DNA of 9,235 bases from UBA1146 sp963854815 (GTDB lineage Bacteria > Planctomycetota > UBA8108 > UBA1146): contig CAWLAN010000110.1 in assembly GCA_963854815.1 (NCBI GenBank), positions 1 through 9,235 of the forward strand, given 5' to 3'. The position numbers and the translations under genes were made by a program. The notes under the pieces are model-generated. The model made no database searches, had not been told where the DNA came from, and worked only from the letters and a program-made list of their open reading frames with translations. Shown here piece after piece: positions 1-7,259 of this stretch (position 1 is its first letter; each line of letters begins with the position of its first letter).

Positions 1-1
1 A

Positions 2-100
2 TTCAGGCTGGACTGGGGAACCCTGCAGGCTAGCATCCGGTTGTGCTTGGATACCGCCCTTGTCCCTGCGGGTCCGCAGTCGAAGGGAATTGACCCATGA
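2..100 (+). CDS. C-terminal end of an upstream gene (partial, putative)
   Basis: The frame beginning at base 2 is open for 32 codons and ends in TGA at 98-100, reading FRLDWGTLQASIRL and finishing QSKGIDP. Its stop overlaps the ATG of the next gene in the four-base arrangement ATGA (97-100), a classic sign of two co-transcribed and translationally coupled genes. The piece is too short to assign to a family. A second forward frame is also open through this stretch, so openness alone is weak evidence; the ATGA junction is the main argument. If it is real, the beta-module protein that follows is the second or later gene of an operon and has no promoter of its own here. The alternative is that bases 1-96 are simply the untranslated leader of the next gene. 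Confidence 0.45.
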   Translation, partial: FRLDWGTLQASIRLCLDTALVPAGPQSKGIDP

Positions 101-2736
101 AACAACTGCTACTAGCTGTAACTCTCGTACTTCTGCTTTTCTTTCTGATCAATTCTCTGATGGAGAATCCCACCGTTTCGCCTTCAACACCTTCGAACCT
201 CACCCCGGGAGGACCAGCGCCGGTCGGTGAGGCAACGACCAGCGTTGGTGAGGGCACCACGCCGACTCCCTCCACTGATGATGGGAAGGAAGCCGTTCCG
301 GAAGACAGTGACGAGGAAATCGAATGGTCCATCTCCGGCCGAATCCTGGGGCCCGATGGCGAGCCAGTCCCGGAAGGTTACCTGGAATCCGACCCCGTTC
401 CCGACCTTCGCTCGGCAATCAACATGACTCACTGTGACCGTGATGGGTACTTCATCCACGAGGTTGAAGAGGGTTATGTCGGCAGTCTCATGGTACGAGC
501 AGGATCCGTTACGGGCCTCGTCGGCAAGAGGATCGATACGGTGAGGGCGACCCGGGGAGTGGAGCCCACTCTCGAAATTCATCTCGAGGCAGGGGGACGG
601 ATCGACGGCGTCGTCGTCGATCTTGTCGGGCACCCGGTCGAAGCGGCCCATGTCGGAGCGCGCCCTCCCATCCAAACTCGCGAGGGGATCTTTTTCTTTC
701 CCCGGAAAGAGGCCAAGGATGAGCGTTTGTGGCCCCATGATTACACCGACTCCGAAGGCAAGTTCACCCTGTACGGAATACCCGAAGGGGCCTGTAGTTT
801 ACAGGCAAGCCGCACCGACTACGGTCCGTCGGAACCGATCAACCTTCCCCCAGGCACCACCGAAGCCCAGCTGGTTCTCCGTAACGAGTGCGTTCTGACT
901 GGTCGTCTGATCGACGAGAATGGTGAGCCGATCGCGCCTTATCATGGTTCGATCTGTCTGTTTGATAACGAAGACAACAACGCCGGCAAAAACGAACCAC
1001 TGGCAGCCGCCTCGACAGGGCGAGATCCCGGGGATGGTTCCTTCACCCTACGCCCCCACCTGACCGGGTCACAGATGCTCGTGATCATCGAAGATGATCG
1101 GTTCTCCCCTTACGCACAGGAAATCCATACCGTTCCCGGTCAAAATGAGCCGCTCGAGATCGTTCTCACACCGGCAGCAAACATCCAGGGACGGGTGGTC
1201 AACAGCAGCGGACAGCCCGTGGCTGCAGCAACCGTGAGTGTCATCGACCAACAAAATCGCTTTCTGTCCTCCTTCGATGTGGACGACCAAAAACAGTTCT
1301 GGATCCTTCGAGAGGAGATCGAGTCCTCTCGCAGGGGCATTACCGCCCAAGACGGTACTTTCTCGATCCTGCCGGTACCGAGCACTCGACCGGTCGTTCT
1401 CGAGGTCAAACACCGCGAGTACCCAACGCTGGTGGAAGCGTCTCAAACGTATTCAGCAGGCAATAATGACGTAGGAGATCTGGTGCTCCCTGACGGGATT
1501 CAGCTCAGAGGCATCGTACTCGCTCCCGATGGAACGCCCGTCTCCGGTGCCAGAGTCAAGTTGACTCCGCCGAGGGAAGTGGAATCCACAGGGACTCCGC
1601 TGAGCATCTCCTTCTCCGGTGGCAATGTTGGCATCGTTGAATCTGCAGCGCGCGAAAAATCCTCAACCACCACAAACAAATATGGAGAGTTCATCATCTC
1701 GTTAAGCGAGGGCGGCATTTTCGATATCGATGCGAGCGCTCCCGGTTTTCACTCAACAGATCCGCTGGAGTTGAACATCTACTCTTCAATGGATGGCATC
1801 GTGCTTCAGTTGAAACCCACACAAACCATCGAGGGATTCGTTGTCGATATCCAGCGCAATCCGGTTGTCGGTGTACGACTCTCGGTGGCCGAGGTGAAAG
1901 ACGGCGAGATCAGCCTCGCAAACCTCTTCGGCGCCGGAGACCGGAGTGGCGACGCCATCACAACCAGCAACCACGACGGCTTCTTCTCCGTCGAGGTCTC
2001 AGCAGGAGGACTCTTTCGGATCAAGGTCACCCGGGGACAACCCTGGGTCATGGAAGGCCAGCTGCGTATAGAGGCGGGAACCTTGGATGTGGTGGTGACC
2101 GTGCTGGATGCCGGAAGAATCGAGGGCAAGGTCATCGATGCTCTCAGCGGCTTCCCTGTTGCCAAATTTCATCTCAAGCGCGGAGAACCTCGCACAGGAA
2201 ATGGAATAATTCTGGGTGGTTCTGGCGGAGTTGAATACAGCGATCCGGATGGCTTCTTTGAACTCGATGGCCTGCGCGAGCAAACCTATCAGTTGACCTT
2301 TCGTTCCGATGGTTACATCACGGTCACTGAGCTGGTCGAAGTAAAACTGGGGCAAACCACCCAGGTCACCATACCGATGCAACACTCGGCGACCATCATC
2401 GGCCGATTGCTCGACAGTAACGGCAGGGCTATATCTGGAGCACGGATCGCCTTCGCCCGTCCCGGAGAAGCCTTTGACAACGCTCCGACAGCCGGGCTGA
2501 GAATCCAGATCTCCGGAATTGGCGGAGCGACGCTCGTGCTAGGCGACGACGGTCGGATTCGTAGCGATGAAGAAGGTCGATTCCGGATCACTGATATCGC
2601 AGAGGGGGACTGGCGATTGAAGGTAACCCATCAGAATTTTCAGGATCTGGTGTTCAATGTCCACGACACATCTCCGGGTGTCATCACCGACTCCGGAAGC
2701 CATTCAATGCAGCACAACGAACCTTCCGATCCTTGA
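97..2736 (+). CDS. Membrane-anchored protein with eight carboxypeptidase-regulatory-like modules
   Basis: The protein has 879 residues. The start is supported by GAAGGG at 82-87, nine bases before ATG. Residues 1-20 are a short Lys-bearing N-terminus and a very hydrophobic Leu-rich stretch, best read as a signal anchor or signal peptide. Residues 22-75 are a Pro/Thr/Ser/Glu-rich spacer. Eight modules follow, each opening with a pattern like 'I-x-G-x-V-x-D-x-x-G-x-P-V-x-x-A-x-V', at about residues 76, 166, 264, 361, 467, 575, 672 and 764. Many also carry a 'D-x-(D/E)-G-x-F' strand, for example DSEGKFTL, DPDGFFEL and DEEGRFRI. This is the signature of the transthyretin-like carboxypeptidase regulatory fold (CarboxypepD_reg, PF13620 type). 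No peptidase or other enzyme domain is visible, so a structural, adhesive or ligand-binding role outside the inner membrane is inferred. The gene may be coupled to an upstream gene through an ATGA overlap and is followed 34 bases later by a hairpin. Confidence 0.9.
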   Translation: MKQLLLAVTLVLLLFFLINSLMENPTVSPSTPSNLTPGGPAPVGEATTSVGEGTTPTPSTDDGKEAVPEDSDEEIEWSISGRILGPDGEPVPEGYLESDPVPDLRSAINMTHCDRDGYFIHEVEEGYVGSLMVRAGSVTGLVGKRIDTVRATRGVEPTLEIHLEAGGRIDGVVVDLVGHPVEAAHVGARPPIQTREGIFFFPRKEAKDERLWPHDYTDSEGKFTLYGIPEGACSLQASRTDYGPSEPINLPPGTTEAQLVLRNECVLTGRLIDENGEPIAPYHGSICLFDNEDNNAGKNEPLAAASTGRDPGDGSFTLRPHLTGSQMLVIIEDDRFSPYAQEIHTVPGQNEPLEIVLTPAANIQGRVVNSSGQPVAAATVSVIDQQNRFLSSFDVDDQKQFWILREEIESSRRGITAQDGTFSILPVPSTRPVVLEVKHREYPTLVEASQTYSAGNNDVGDLVLPDGIQLRGIVLAPDGTPVSGARVKLTPPREVESTGTPLSISFSGGNVGIVESAAREKSSTTTNKYGEFIISLSEGGIFDIDASAPGFHSTDPLELNIYSSMDGIVLQLKPTQTIEGFVVDIQRNPVVGVRLSVAEVKDGEISLANLFGAGDRSGDAITTSNHDGFFSVEVSAGGLFRIKVTRGQPWVMEGQLRIEAGTLDVVVTVLDAGRIEGKVIDALSGFPVAKFHLKRGEPRTGNGIILGGSGGVEYSDPDGFFELDGLREQTYQLTFRSDGYITVTELVEVKLGQTTQVTIPMQHSATIIGRLLDSNGRAISGARIAFARPGEAFDNAPTAGLRIQISGIGGATLVLGDDGRIRSDEEGRFRITDIAEGDWRLKVTHQNFQDLVFNVHDTSPGVITDSGSHSMQHNEPSDP

Positions 2737-2921
2737 TTTCACCGAGCAGAACTTTCGCACACCTACTAGAAACAGGGGCTGACACTGGATTTGGCGCCAG
2801 CCCTTGTTTGTCAGTTCTAACCCTCGGCCAGGACAGGGGGGTGTAGGCACGAAGTGGCAAACTAGCCACACTCGGGTCCGGACTACAGTTGATCGGTCCC
2901 GGAGCCGACAATTTCAGAACC
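2737..2921. other. Convergent intergenic region
   Basis: These 185 bases separate the stop codons of two converging genes. Apart from hairpin copy A I see only a minor 5-bp stem, GTGGC (2854-2858) with GCCAC (2865-2869). Short open frames run through it on both strands, but none has a convincing ribosome binding site or protein-like composition, so no gene is called. Confidence 0.6.
2770..2809. terminator. Terminator-like hairpin, copy A
   Basis: Arms 2770-2781 (AAACAGGGGCTG) and 2798-2809 (CAGCCCTTGTTT) pair over 12 positions with one G-T wobble. Weaker inner pairing surrounds a GATT loop at 2788-2791. The hairpin lies 34 bases after the stop of the + strand beta-module gene and 112 bases beyond the stop of the convergent - strand small gene, so it could end transcription from both sides. 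The T tract is short (TTGTTT on the + strand). Its core resembles copy B at 3433-3468. Confidence 0.65.
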
Positions 2922-3260
2922 TCATCGATCCCCATCGTCGTGATCAGGCCATGTACTGACTTGTGGATTGAACTTTCGCCGAAACTCGTTCCAGTTGACT
3001 CGAATCGCCTTGATAGATTTCTCCAGATTTGTTTCTGGAGTCTGACGGTTATTCAGGGACATGAGCGCTCCGAGTTCTTCTTTATCCGCAACCCGTTCTG
3101 TGCCATCCACAAGGTCTGACCATCGAGAATAGTGTTGGTCGTAAAGGACCTGCAATCGGGACTCGAGGGTTTTACTGAACTCGCTCCTCAGTGCTTCACA
3201 CGAGGCGAACTTGCGATTACCGGGGTTTTTCAAAAACTTTTCGAATTCGATCTTCAACAT
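2922..3260 (-). CDS. Small charged hypothetical protein, 112 residues
   Basis: I do not recognise this protein. The start is well supported: the - strand reads GGAG at 3270-3267, then TAATAA, then ATG at 3260-3258. The sequence starts MLKIEFEKFLKNPGNRKF, has many Lys, Arg, Glu and Asp residues, and ends in an acidic DHDDGDR tail. There is no signal peptide or membrane segment, so it is probably cytoplasmic. Residues 1-45 and 75-98 look amphipathic and helical. By hand count bases 2941-3260 are about 47-48% GC, clearly below the neighbouring long genes, which suggests a different origin or weaker codon selection. The gene appears to be its own transcription unit, with a possible promoter at 3377-3405 and terminator-like hairpins on both sides. 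Overlapping + strand frames lack comparable start signals. Confidence 0.7.
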   Translation of the reverse strand: MLKIEFEKFLKNPGNRKFASCEALRSEFSKTLESRLQVLYDQHYSRWSDLVDGTERVADKEELGALMSLNNRQTPETNLEKSIKAIRVNWNEFRRKFNPQVSTWPDHDDGDR

Positions 3261-3376
3261 TTATTACTCCAATACATTACGTATGGAACAACCTCGAATT
3301 ACCACCAACCCTGGTGCAGTTTATCAGGCGGCTTCACGAACAAATTTCCCGGCTCCAGGACGCACGTGTACCGGAT

Positions 3377-3405
3377 ATTACACACCGTAATTTTCCAAAG
3401 GTAAA
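3377..3405 (-). promoter_or_regulatory. Possible sigma-70-type promoter for the small gene
   Basis: Read on the - strand, TTTACC (3405-3400) and TGTAAT (3382-3377) are separated by exactly 17 bases. They match the -35 consensus at 4 of 6 positions and the -10 consensus at 5 of 6. The site lies just past hairpin copy B and would give a leader of roughly 110 bases before the ATG at 3260. Planctomycete promoters are poorly characterised and the area is AT-rich, so a chance match is possible. Confidence 0.35.
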
Positions 3406-3432
3406 CAGACAAGCAGAAGCCGTTTGCTAGCC

Positions 3433-3468
3433 GAAAGGGCTGACGCGGGATTCCGCGCCAGCCCTTTC
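3433..3468. terminator. Terminator hairpin, copy B
   Basis: Arms 3433-3442 (GAAAGGGCTG) and 3459-3468 (CAGCCCTTTC) pair perfectly over 10 bp. After one A-C mismatch, five more pairs (3444-3448 with 3453-3457) close a GATT loop at 3449-3452. It sits 29 bases beyond the stop of the large - strand secreted-protein gene and is most likely its terminator. The following T tract is weak. The core aligns with copy A at 26 of 30 positions. Confidence 0.75.
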
Positions 3469-3497
3469 TCATCACCACGAATTATTTCGCCCTCCTA

Positions 3498-3776
3498 CTA
3501 ACAGGGTGGGAAGGAGGCGCAATCGAGGTTGTCCGGTGTCGGATCCGGTCCACATCCGGGGTAGGGCGCAGGCGGCGCCACACCCTGTGTGAAGAGGAAA
3601 GTTAACTTGAAGATGGCGTCGGCGATATTGACCTGGCCATCATCGTTAACGTCACAGGCGTCCATGCACGAACAGTTGCCACCGACGAACAGGAAAGAGA
3701 GCAGGTTGATCACATCTGCGATGTTGCATTGGCCGTCGCGGTTGGTATCTCCTCGGATGAAGGTCGGAGACGGACC
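3498..3776 (-). other. Dockerin-like calcium module and C-terminal Cys tail
   Basis: This segment encodes about residues 1162-1253 of the large secreted protein. It has two EF-hand-like half repeats, 'D-x-N-x-D-G-Q-x-N-I-A-D' followed by a hydrophobic helix ending FLF, spaced 32 residues apart as in type I dockerins. A proline-rich turn (APPAPYP) and CGPDPTPDNLDC lead to the C-terminus. Two-fold dockerin modules bind calcium and, in cellulosomes, bind cohesins; in planctomycetes the partner is generally unknown. The same kind of tail ends the partial gene at 9167-9235. Confidence 0.85.
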
Positions 3777-6700
3777 ACCCGTATTGACGGTGCAACAGGC
3801 CGGATCGGTCGCCACACCTGAGATGATCCCGATCACGCAGATCTCTCTGGTACCGCCGACTCCTGTCACCGTGGTGAAGGTCTCGGTTCCGGAAAGTGTC
3901 TGCACCAGTGTACCGTTGAGGTACACCTCGATGATGTCGTAGACGATCGGGTTGCTCCAGGCGACCGCGACATCGGTGGTGCCGAAGATCACATCACAGT
4001 TGAGATCGCCAACACCAGGAATTTGCCCGGTTTCGCAACATACCGGTTCAGACCAGCAGTTGGCGATGAGGCCTCGCACGCAGATCTCCCGACCCACGCC
4101 TCCGGTCACGGTAGTACCGGTGGCGGTGCCGGGAAGAGACTGTTCGAAGACCCCGTTGACATACACCTCGATGGCGTCATAGAAGACCGGATTGGTCCAG
4201 GCGACCCCTACATTGGTGGTGCCGAAGATGGGATCGCAGTTGATGTTTTCTGGCGGTGGAGTCAGGCCGAAAACTGGGCAACAAGCCTGTGGTCCGGCCA
4301 ATCCACCGGCCACCGGCTCGACACAGATGTTCCGTATTCCGGAGATGCCGGTCGCGGTGTAACTGGTATCGGTCCCTCCGATGGTATCGATGAGCGTTCC
4401 ATTGACATAGATGTTGATGGAATCGTAGGCACCACCATTGACCCAGGTGAGGGTGGCGGTATCAGTGCAATCGGCAGTGCAGGTCAACGTCCCGACCGCC
4501 GGTGGTGCTGCGGCCTGACGGAACTCCAGCTCGAGCAAGCCCTTGCCCGCTTGCCCATCCTGCCAACCTCCTACGCGTATGTAGATCGGGTCTCCGGTAA
4601 CGATGGGAACATCTTCCACCGCCGAGGAGAAACCAGCGCAGCCGGCACCATCCCCGTTGCAGGCGATCTGTTCCAGATCGGTGCAGGAACCCTTGTACAC
4701 CACGATGTCGGAGTCGAAGTCGATCAGGTTGCAGGTCCGCACATTGAGCAGACCATCAAGATCCGGCGTGTAGACGTACCAGACATCCTGAACCACGGCA
4801 CCGAGGAAGGTGCCGGGGCACTGTGCAACGTCAACGGCATCCGGACTGTCCGTTGCACAACTGGTATCGAGCCAGTTGAGGCCCAGTGACGCATCGATGG
4901 CATCGATGCACTCATCTCCGATGGTGCTGTCTGGAACCAACTCGAGGCGCAATTCACCGTTTCCGAAGTCACCGTCATTCCAGCCACCGAGACGGATCAG
5001 ATACTTGTTCCCCGCCGTGACCGGGAACTGCATCTCGGAAGTGAAGTTGGCGCAGCCGGGAGCATCGCCATTACAGGCGATCTGGATCTTCTCGCTGCAG
5101 GAGATGGCGTGATACGCAACCAGATCGGTATCGAAGGATGCAGTACCACAAGTATCCACCTTCAACATACCGCATTCATCGGGAGTGTAGGTGAACCAGA
5201 TGTCCTGGTTCATGTCTCCGAGGGATGTGGCGGGGCACTGTGCAGCGTCATACGGGTCAGGACTGTCGCCGCACTCCGTGGTATCGAAGGGATTGAAACC
5301 CAGAACCGCCGGAATCGGATCATCACACTCGTCGCCAGGACAACCACCCGCAGGTGGGAACAGCGGGAAGGGCAGTGGAAACGGCAATGGAGTGATGACA
5401 AGGTTGGGATTGTTGGCCGTGATGACGGTATTGCAGTTGCCGGAACCGATGATAGTCAAGAGCCCAGAGTTGTAATCCCGGGCGATGGCACGCATCCAGG
5501 GACGCGCCTGGAATAGAAGGCTTGCGTTCAAACCATCGGCGATCGCCTCCGCCACGGGAAATCCACCCCCTGGTTCGAGGGTGGGAATCGTCAACCTCAC
5601 CAAATGTTTACCGATGACGACAAGGACATTGGTGGGGGTGGGCCATGGATTAAGAACCGCGACCGATCCGTGCCAACTGGTCAGCATGAATTTCATCGCG
5701 TTGATGTTGTCTTCGCCGGTCAGGTCCAGGTCTGCTGCCTGGTGCAAACGCATGAAGGTACCATTGAAATTGGTCACGAATACATCCGCGGCGGTGTAAC
5801 CAAGCGGTCCACCGAGACTGACGCTATCCCTCGACAACGAAAAGAAGGCCAGATCCCAGGTCAAACCTCCCGTGGGAATATTGATAGTCCCGTCGGCATT
5901 GAGCGGCGGCTGGTTATCTGGACCCGGGGTGATGACAGTAGGACTGCCGGGGCTGTAAGTTGTATAGGGCATCAGGACCAGAGCATCGATGTCATCGACT
6001 AGCGCTGGATCAGCAATCCCGTCGACGAGTCCGATATCGATCCTGCCGCTGGCATAGATGTGAGAGCCACCAGGCCCAGCAGCACCGGGCGGTAAAAAGA
6101 CAAAGATGTCATCTGAGGTGCGAATCCCATCCGCGGGTAATCCCGCACGAGGAGACTCAGCCATTCCAATTCCGACATTGGTCGTCGAGGAAGCAGCGCT
6201 CAGGGAGAACCAGGCCGGATGGATATCAGGGACACCATCGTTATCGGAATCGGAAAAGTTGGGCGGGAAGTTGTCGAGCGCGTCGACATCGTCGTCTGTT
6301 GCTAACACAAAATCGCTATAGGGAAGCACCAGCGTATTGAGGGGGGGAGCGCCAGTCGTGATCCCCATCGATCCGAACTCGGAGGATGAGGCGAACGGAG
6401 GAGCGGCGGTCGCTGCCAGGTTTACCGCAGAACCGGGGACACCGAGACTGTTCCGGTCGACGGAAAAGTATATGTTTCGACCAGGATCGGTGACGCTGAC
6501 GCCGTGACAGAACGCATTGACGTTATCCTCAAAAAGAAAGGGGGTCAGCACCATCAAACCAGGGATAGGAGGAGCGCCCGTGTAATAGATGACCGAGGGT
6601 CCCATCGCAACCGAACTGGCCGGGTCTACGGAAAAGGAAGGATTCTGGATGATCGAGACCTCGGGGAAATCTGGATTGGGTACCAGGGTGATCGTGGGAT

Positions 6701-7259
6701 TACCATTGGGGTCGATGAGGGTCACCGTATCGGCGAGATCGAGGTACCACCTGGCCACGGGAACCAGCAGATCAGGCCCCTGCGGAAAGTTCGAAGCAGG
6801 AGTCAGTGGCACATTGGAGGCAGATCCGAGTACGTTGCCCTGAGCATCACGAAGGAGCATATCGATGAAGTAAACTGACGGATTACTTGACGGGAGAGGA
6901 ACCGCTTCCCAGGGTGCCTCCGGGGAAGTTTTTATGATCAACTCGAAGCCGAAGGTCAGGTTTCGTAAGTGAGCACCGATGACTTCCATCGGATAAGTGA
7001 TTTCACCGTTACTATTGGTCCCCGCCTCTCCTCGATTGATGGAGATGACACCACGAAATCCGAGCGTTCCCATGGTATTTCCAGCAGCGTCCACAGCCGT
7101 GAACTGGGCTCGCATCTCCGCATTATCAACACTGGGAGGGACAGCTGGAACCTGGCCGAGGCCCACGGCTGAACAGATCAACAATCCCAGCAGTACCGGG
7201 ATCACAAAACCGATCTGGCGAGAAAAACTGGCGACACCTCGTGCTGATTCGATCCGCAT
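3498..7259 (-). CDS. Secreted multidomain protein with PPC-like, Fn3-like and dockerin domains
   Basis: The protein has 1253 residues if it starts at ATG 7259-7257, which has GGAGGT (7271-7266) six bases upstream and opens directly onto a signal peptide (residues 1-35). An in-frame extension to 7481 has neither. Residues 263-522 hold three copies of a module with an 'FS-x-x-x-x-S' strand and an acidic '(D/E)-D-(I/V/N)-(D/N)-A' end; a DSDNDGVPD calcium-type loop lies near 336. After a Pro-rich linker come two similar domains at about 640-775 and 780-914, sharing GDEC, DSPD, AQCP, QD-x-W, YTPD, QIACNGD and GGW, like the PPC-type beta-sandwiches of planctomycetes. Three Fn3-like repeats (about 919-1156) end in Cys-Cys. 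Dockerin-type loops follow, with Asp1171/Asn1173/Asp1175/Asp1182 and Asp1203/Asn1205/Asp1207/Asp1214, then a Cys tail. The many Cys residues suit a disulfide-bonded extracellular protein. No catalytic domain is recognised; adhesion or matrix assembly is inferred. Confidence 0.92.
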   Translation of the reverse strand: MRIESARGVASFSRQIGFVIPVLLGLLICSAVGLGQVPAVPPSVDNAEMRAQFTAVDAAGNTMGTLGFRGVISINRGEAGTNSNGEITYPMEVIGAHLRNLTFGFELIIKTSPEAPWEAVPLPSSNPSVYFIDMLLRDAQGNVLGSASNVPLTPASNFPQGPDLLVPVARWYLDLADTVTLIDPNGNPTITLVPNPDFPEVSIIQNPSFSVDPASSVAMGPSVIYYTGAPPIPGLMVLTPFLFEDNVNAFCHGVSVTDPGRNIYFSVDRNSLGVPGSAVNLAATAAPPFASSSEFGSMGITTGAPPLNTLVLPYSDFVLATDDDVDALDNFPPNFSDSDNDGVPDIHPAWFSLSAASSTTNVGIGMAESPRAGLPADGIRTSDDIFVFLPPGAAGPGGSHIYASGRIDIGLVDGIADPALVDDIDALVLMPYTTYSPGSPTVITPGPDNQPPLNADGTINIPTGGLTWDLAFFSLSRDSVSLGGPLGYTAADVFVTNFNGTFMRLHQAADLDLTGEDNINAMKFMLTSWHGSVAVLNPWPTPTNVLVVIGKHLVRLTIPTLEPGGGFPVAEAIADGLNASLLFQARPWMRAIARDYNSGLLTIIGSGNCNTVITANNPNLVITPLPFPLPFPLFPPAGGCPGDECDDPIPAVLGFNPFDTTECGDSPDPYDAAQCPATSLGDMNQDIWFTYTPDECGMLKVDTCGTASFDTDLVAYHAISCSEKIQIACNGDAPGCANFTSEMQFPVTAGNKYLIRLGGWNDGDFGNGELRLELVPDSTIGDECIDAIDASLGLNWLDTSCATDSPDAVDVAQCPGTFLGAVVQDVWYVYTPDLDGLLNVRTCNLIDFDSDIVVYKGSCTDLEQIACNGDGAGCAGFSSAVEDVPIVTGDPIYIRVGGWQDGQAGKGLLELEFRQAAAPPAVGTLTCTADCTDTATLTWVNGGAYDSINIYVNGTLIDTIGGTDTSYTATGISGIRNICVEPVAGGLAGPQACCPVFGLTPPPENINCDPIFGTTNVGVAWTNPVFYDAIEVYVNGVFEQSLPGTATGTTVTGGVGREICVRGLIANCWSEPVCCETGQIPGVGDLNCDVIFGTTDVAVAWSNPIVYDIIEVYLNGTLVQTLSGTETFTTVTGVGGTREICVIGIISGVATDPACCTVNTGGPSPTFIRGDTNRDGQCNIADVINLLSFLFVGGNCSCMDACDVNDDGQVNIADAIFKLTFLFTQGVAPPAPYPGCGPDPTPDNLDCASFPPC
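3790..4505 (-). repeat. Three tandem Fn3-like repeat units
   Basis: There are three consecutive coding units of about 77-82 codons. Their shared protein pattern is a 'V-x-W-x-N-x-x-x-Y-D-x-I-(E/N)-(V/I)-Y-x-N-G' core, then 'G-T-x-T', 'T-x-T-G', 'R-x-I-C-V' and a closing Cys-Cys. The two copies nearest the C-terminus are also similar as DNA: bases 3911-4000 match 4151-4240 at 72 of 90 positions, with a spacing of exactly 240 bases. The first copy (about 4270-4505) is more diverged and offset by about 246 bases. This indicates duplication within the gene. Confidence 0.8.

Noticed and set aside
2851..2870. Small stem GTGGC/GCCAC between the first two genes
   Set aside because: Five base pairs with a six-base loop is within chance expectation and is not placed where a terminator is needed, since hairpin copy A already serves that position.
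3132..3430. Open frames on the + strand overlapping the small - strand gene
   Set aside because: They lack a Shine-Dalgarno sequence and run across the opposing gene's start and possible promoter. The - strand frame has GGAG well placed before ATG and a more protein-like composition.
4023..4889. 288-codon open frame on the + strand, antisense to the large gene
   Set aside because: It lies wholly opposite the Fn3-like and PPC-like coding region, has no ribosome binding site, and its composition is the antisense echo of the Asp/Gly/Thr-rich real gene. The same applies to + strand frames at 5109-5516, 5604-6002 and 6504-6878.
5347..5390. Pro/Phe/Leu-rich low-complexity stretch in the large protein
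   Set aside because: It encodes PLPFPLPFPLFPP just before the first PPC-like domain and is adequately explained as an inter-domain linker.
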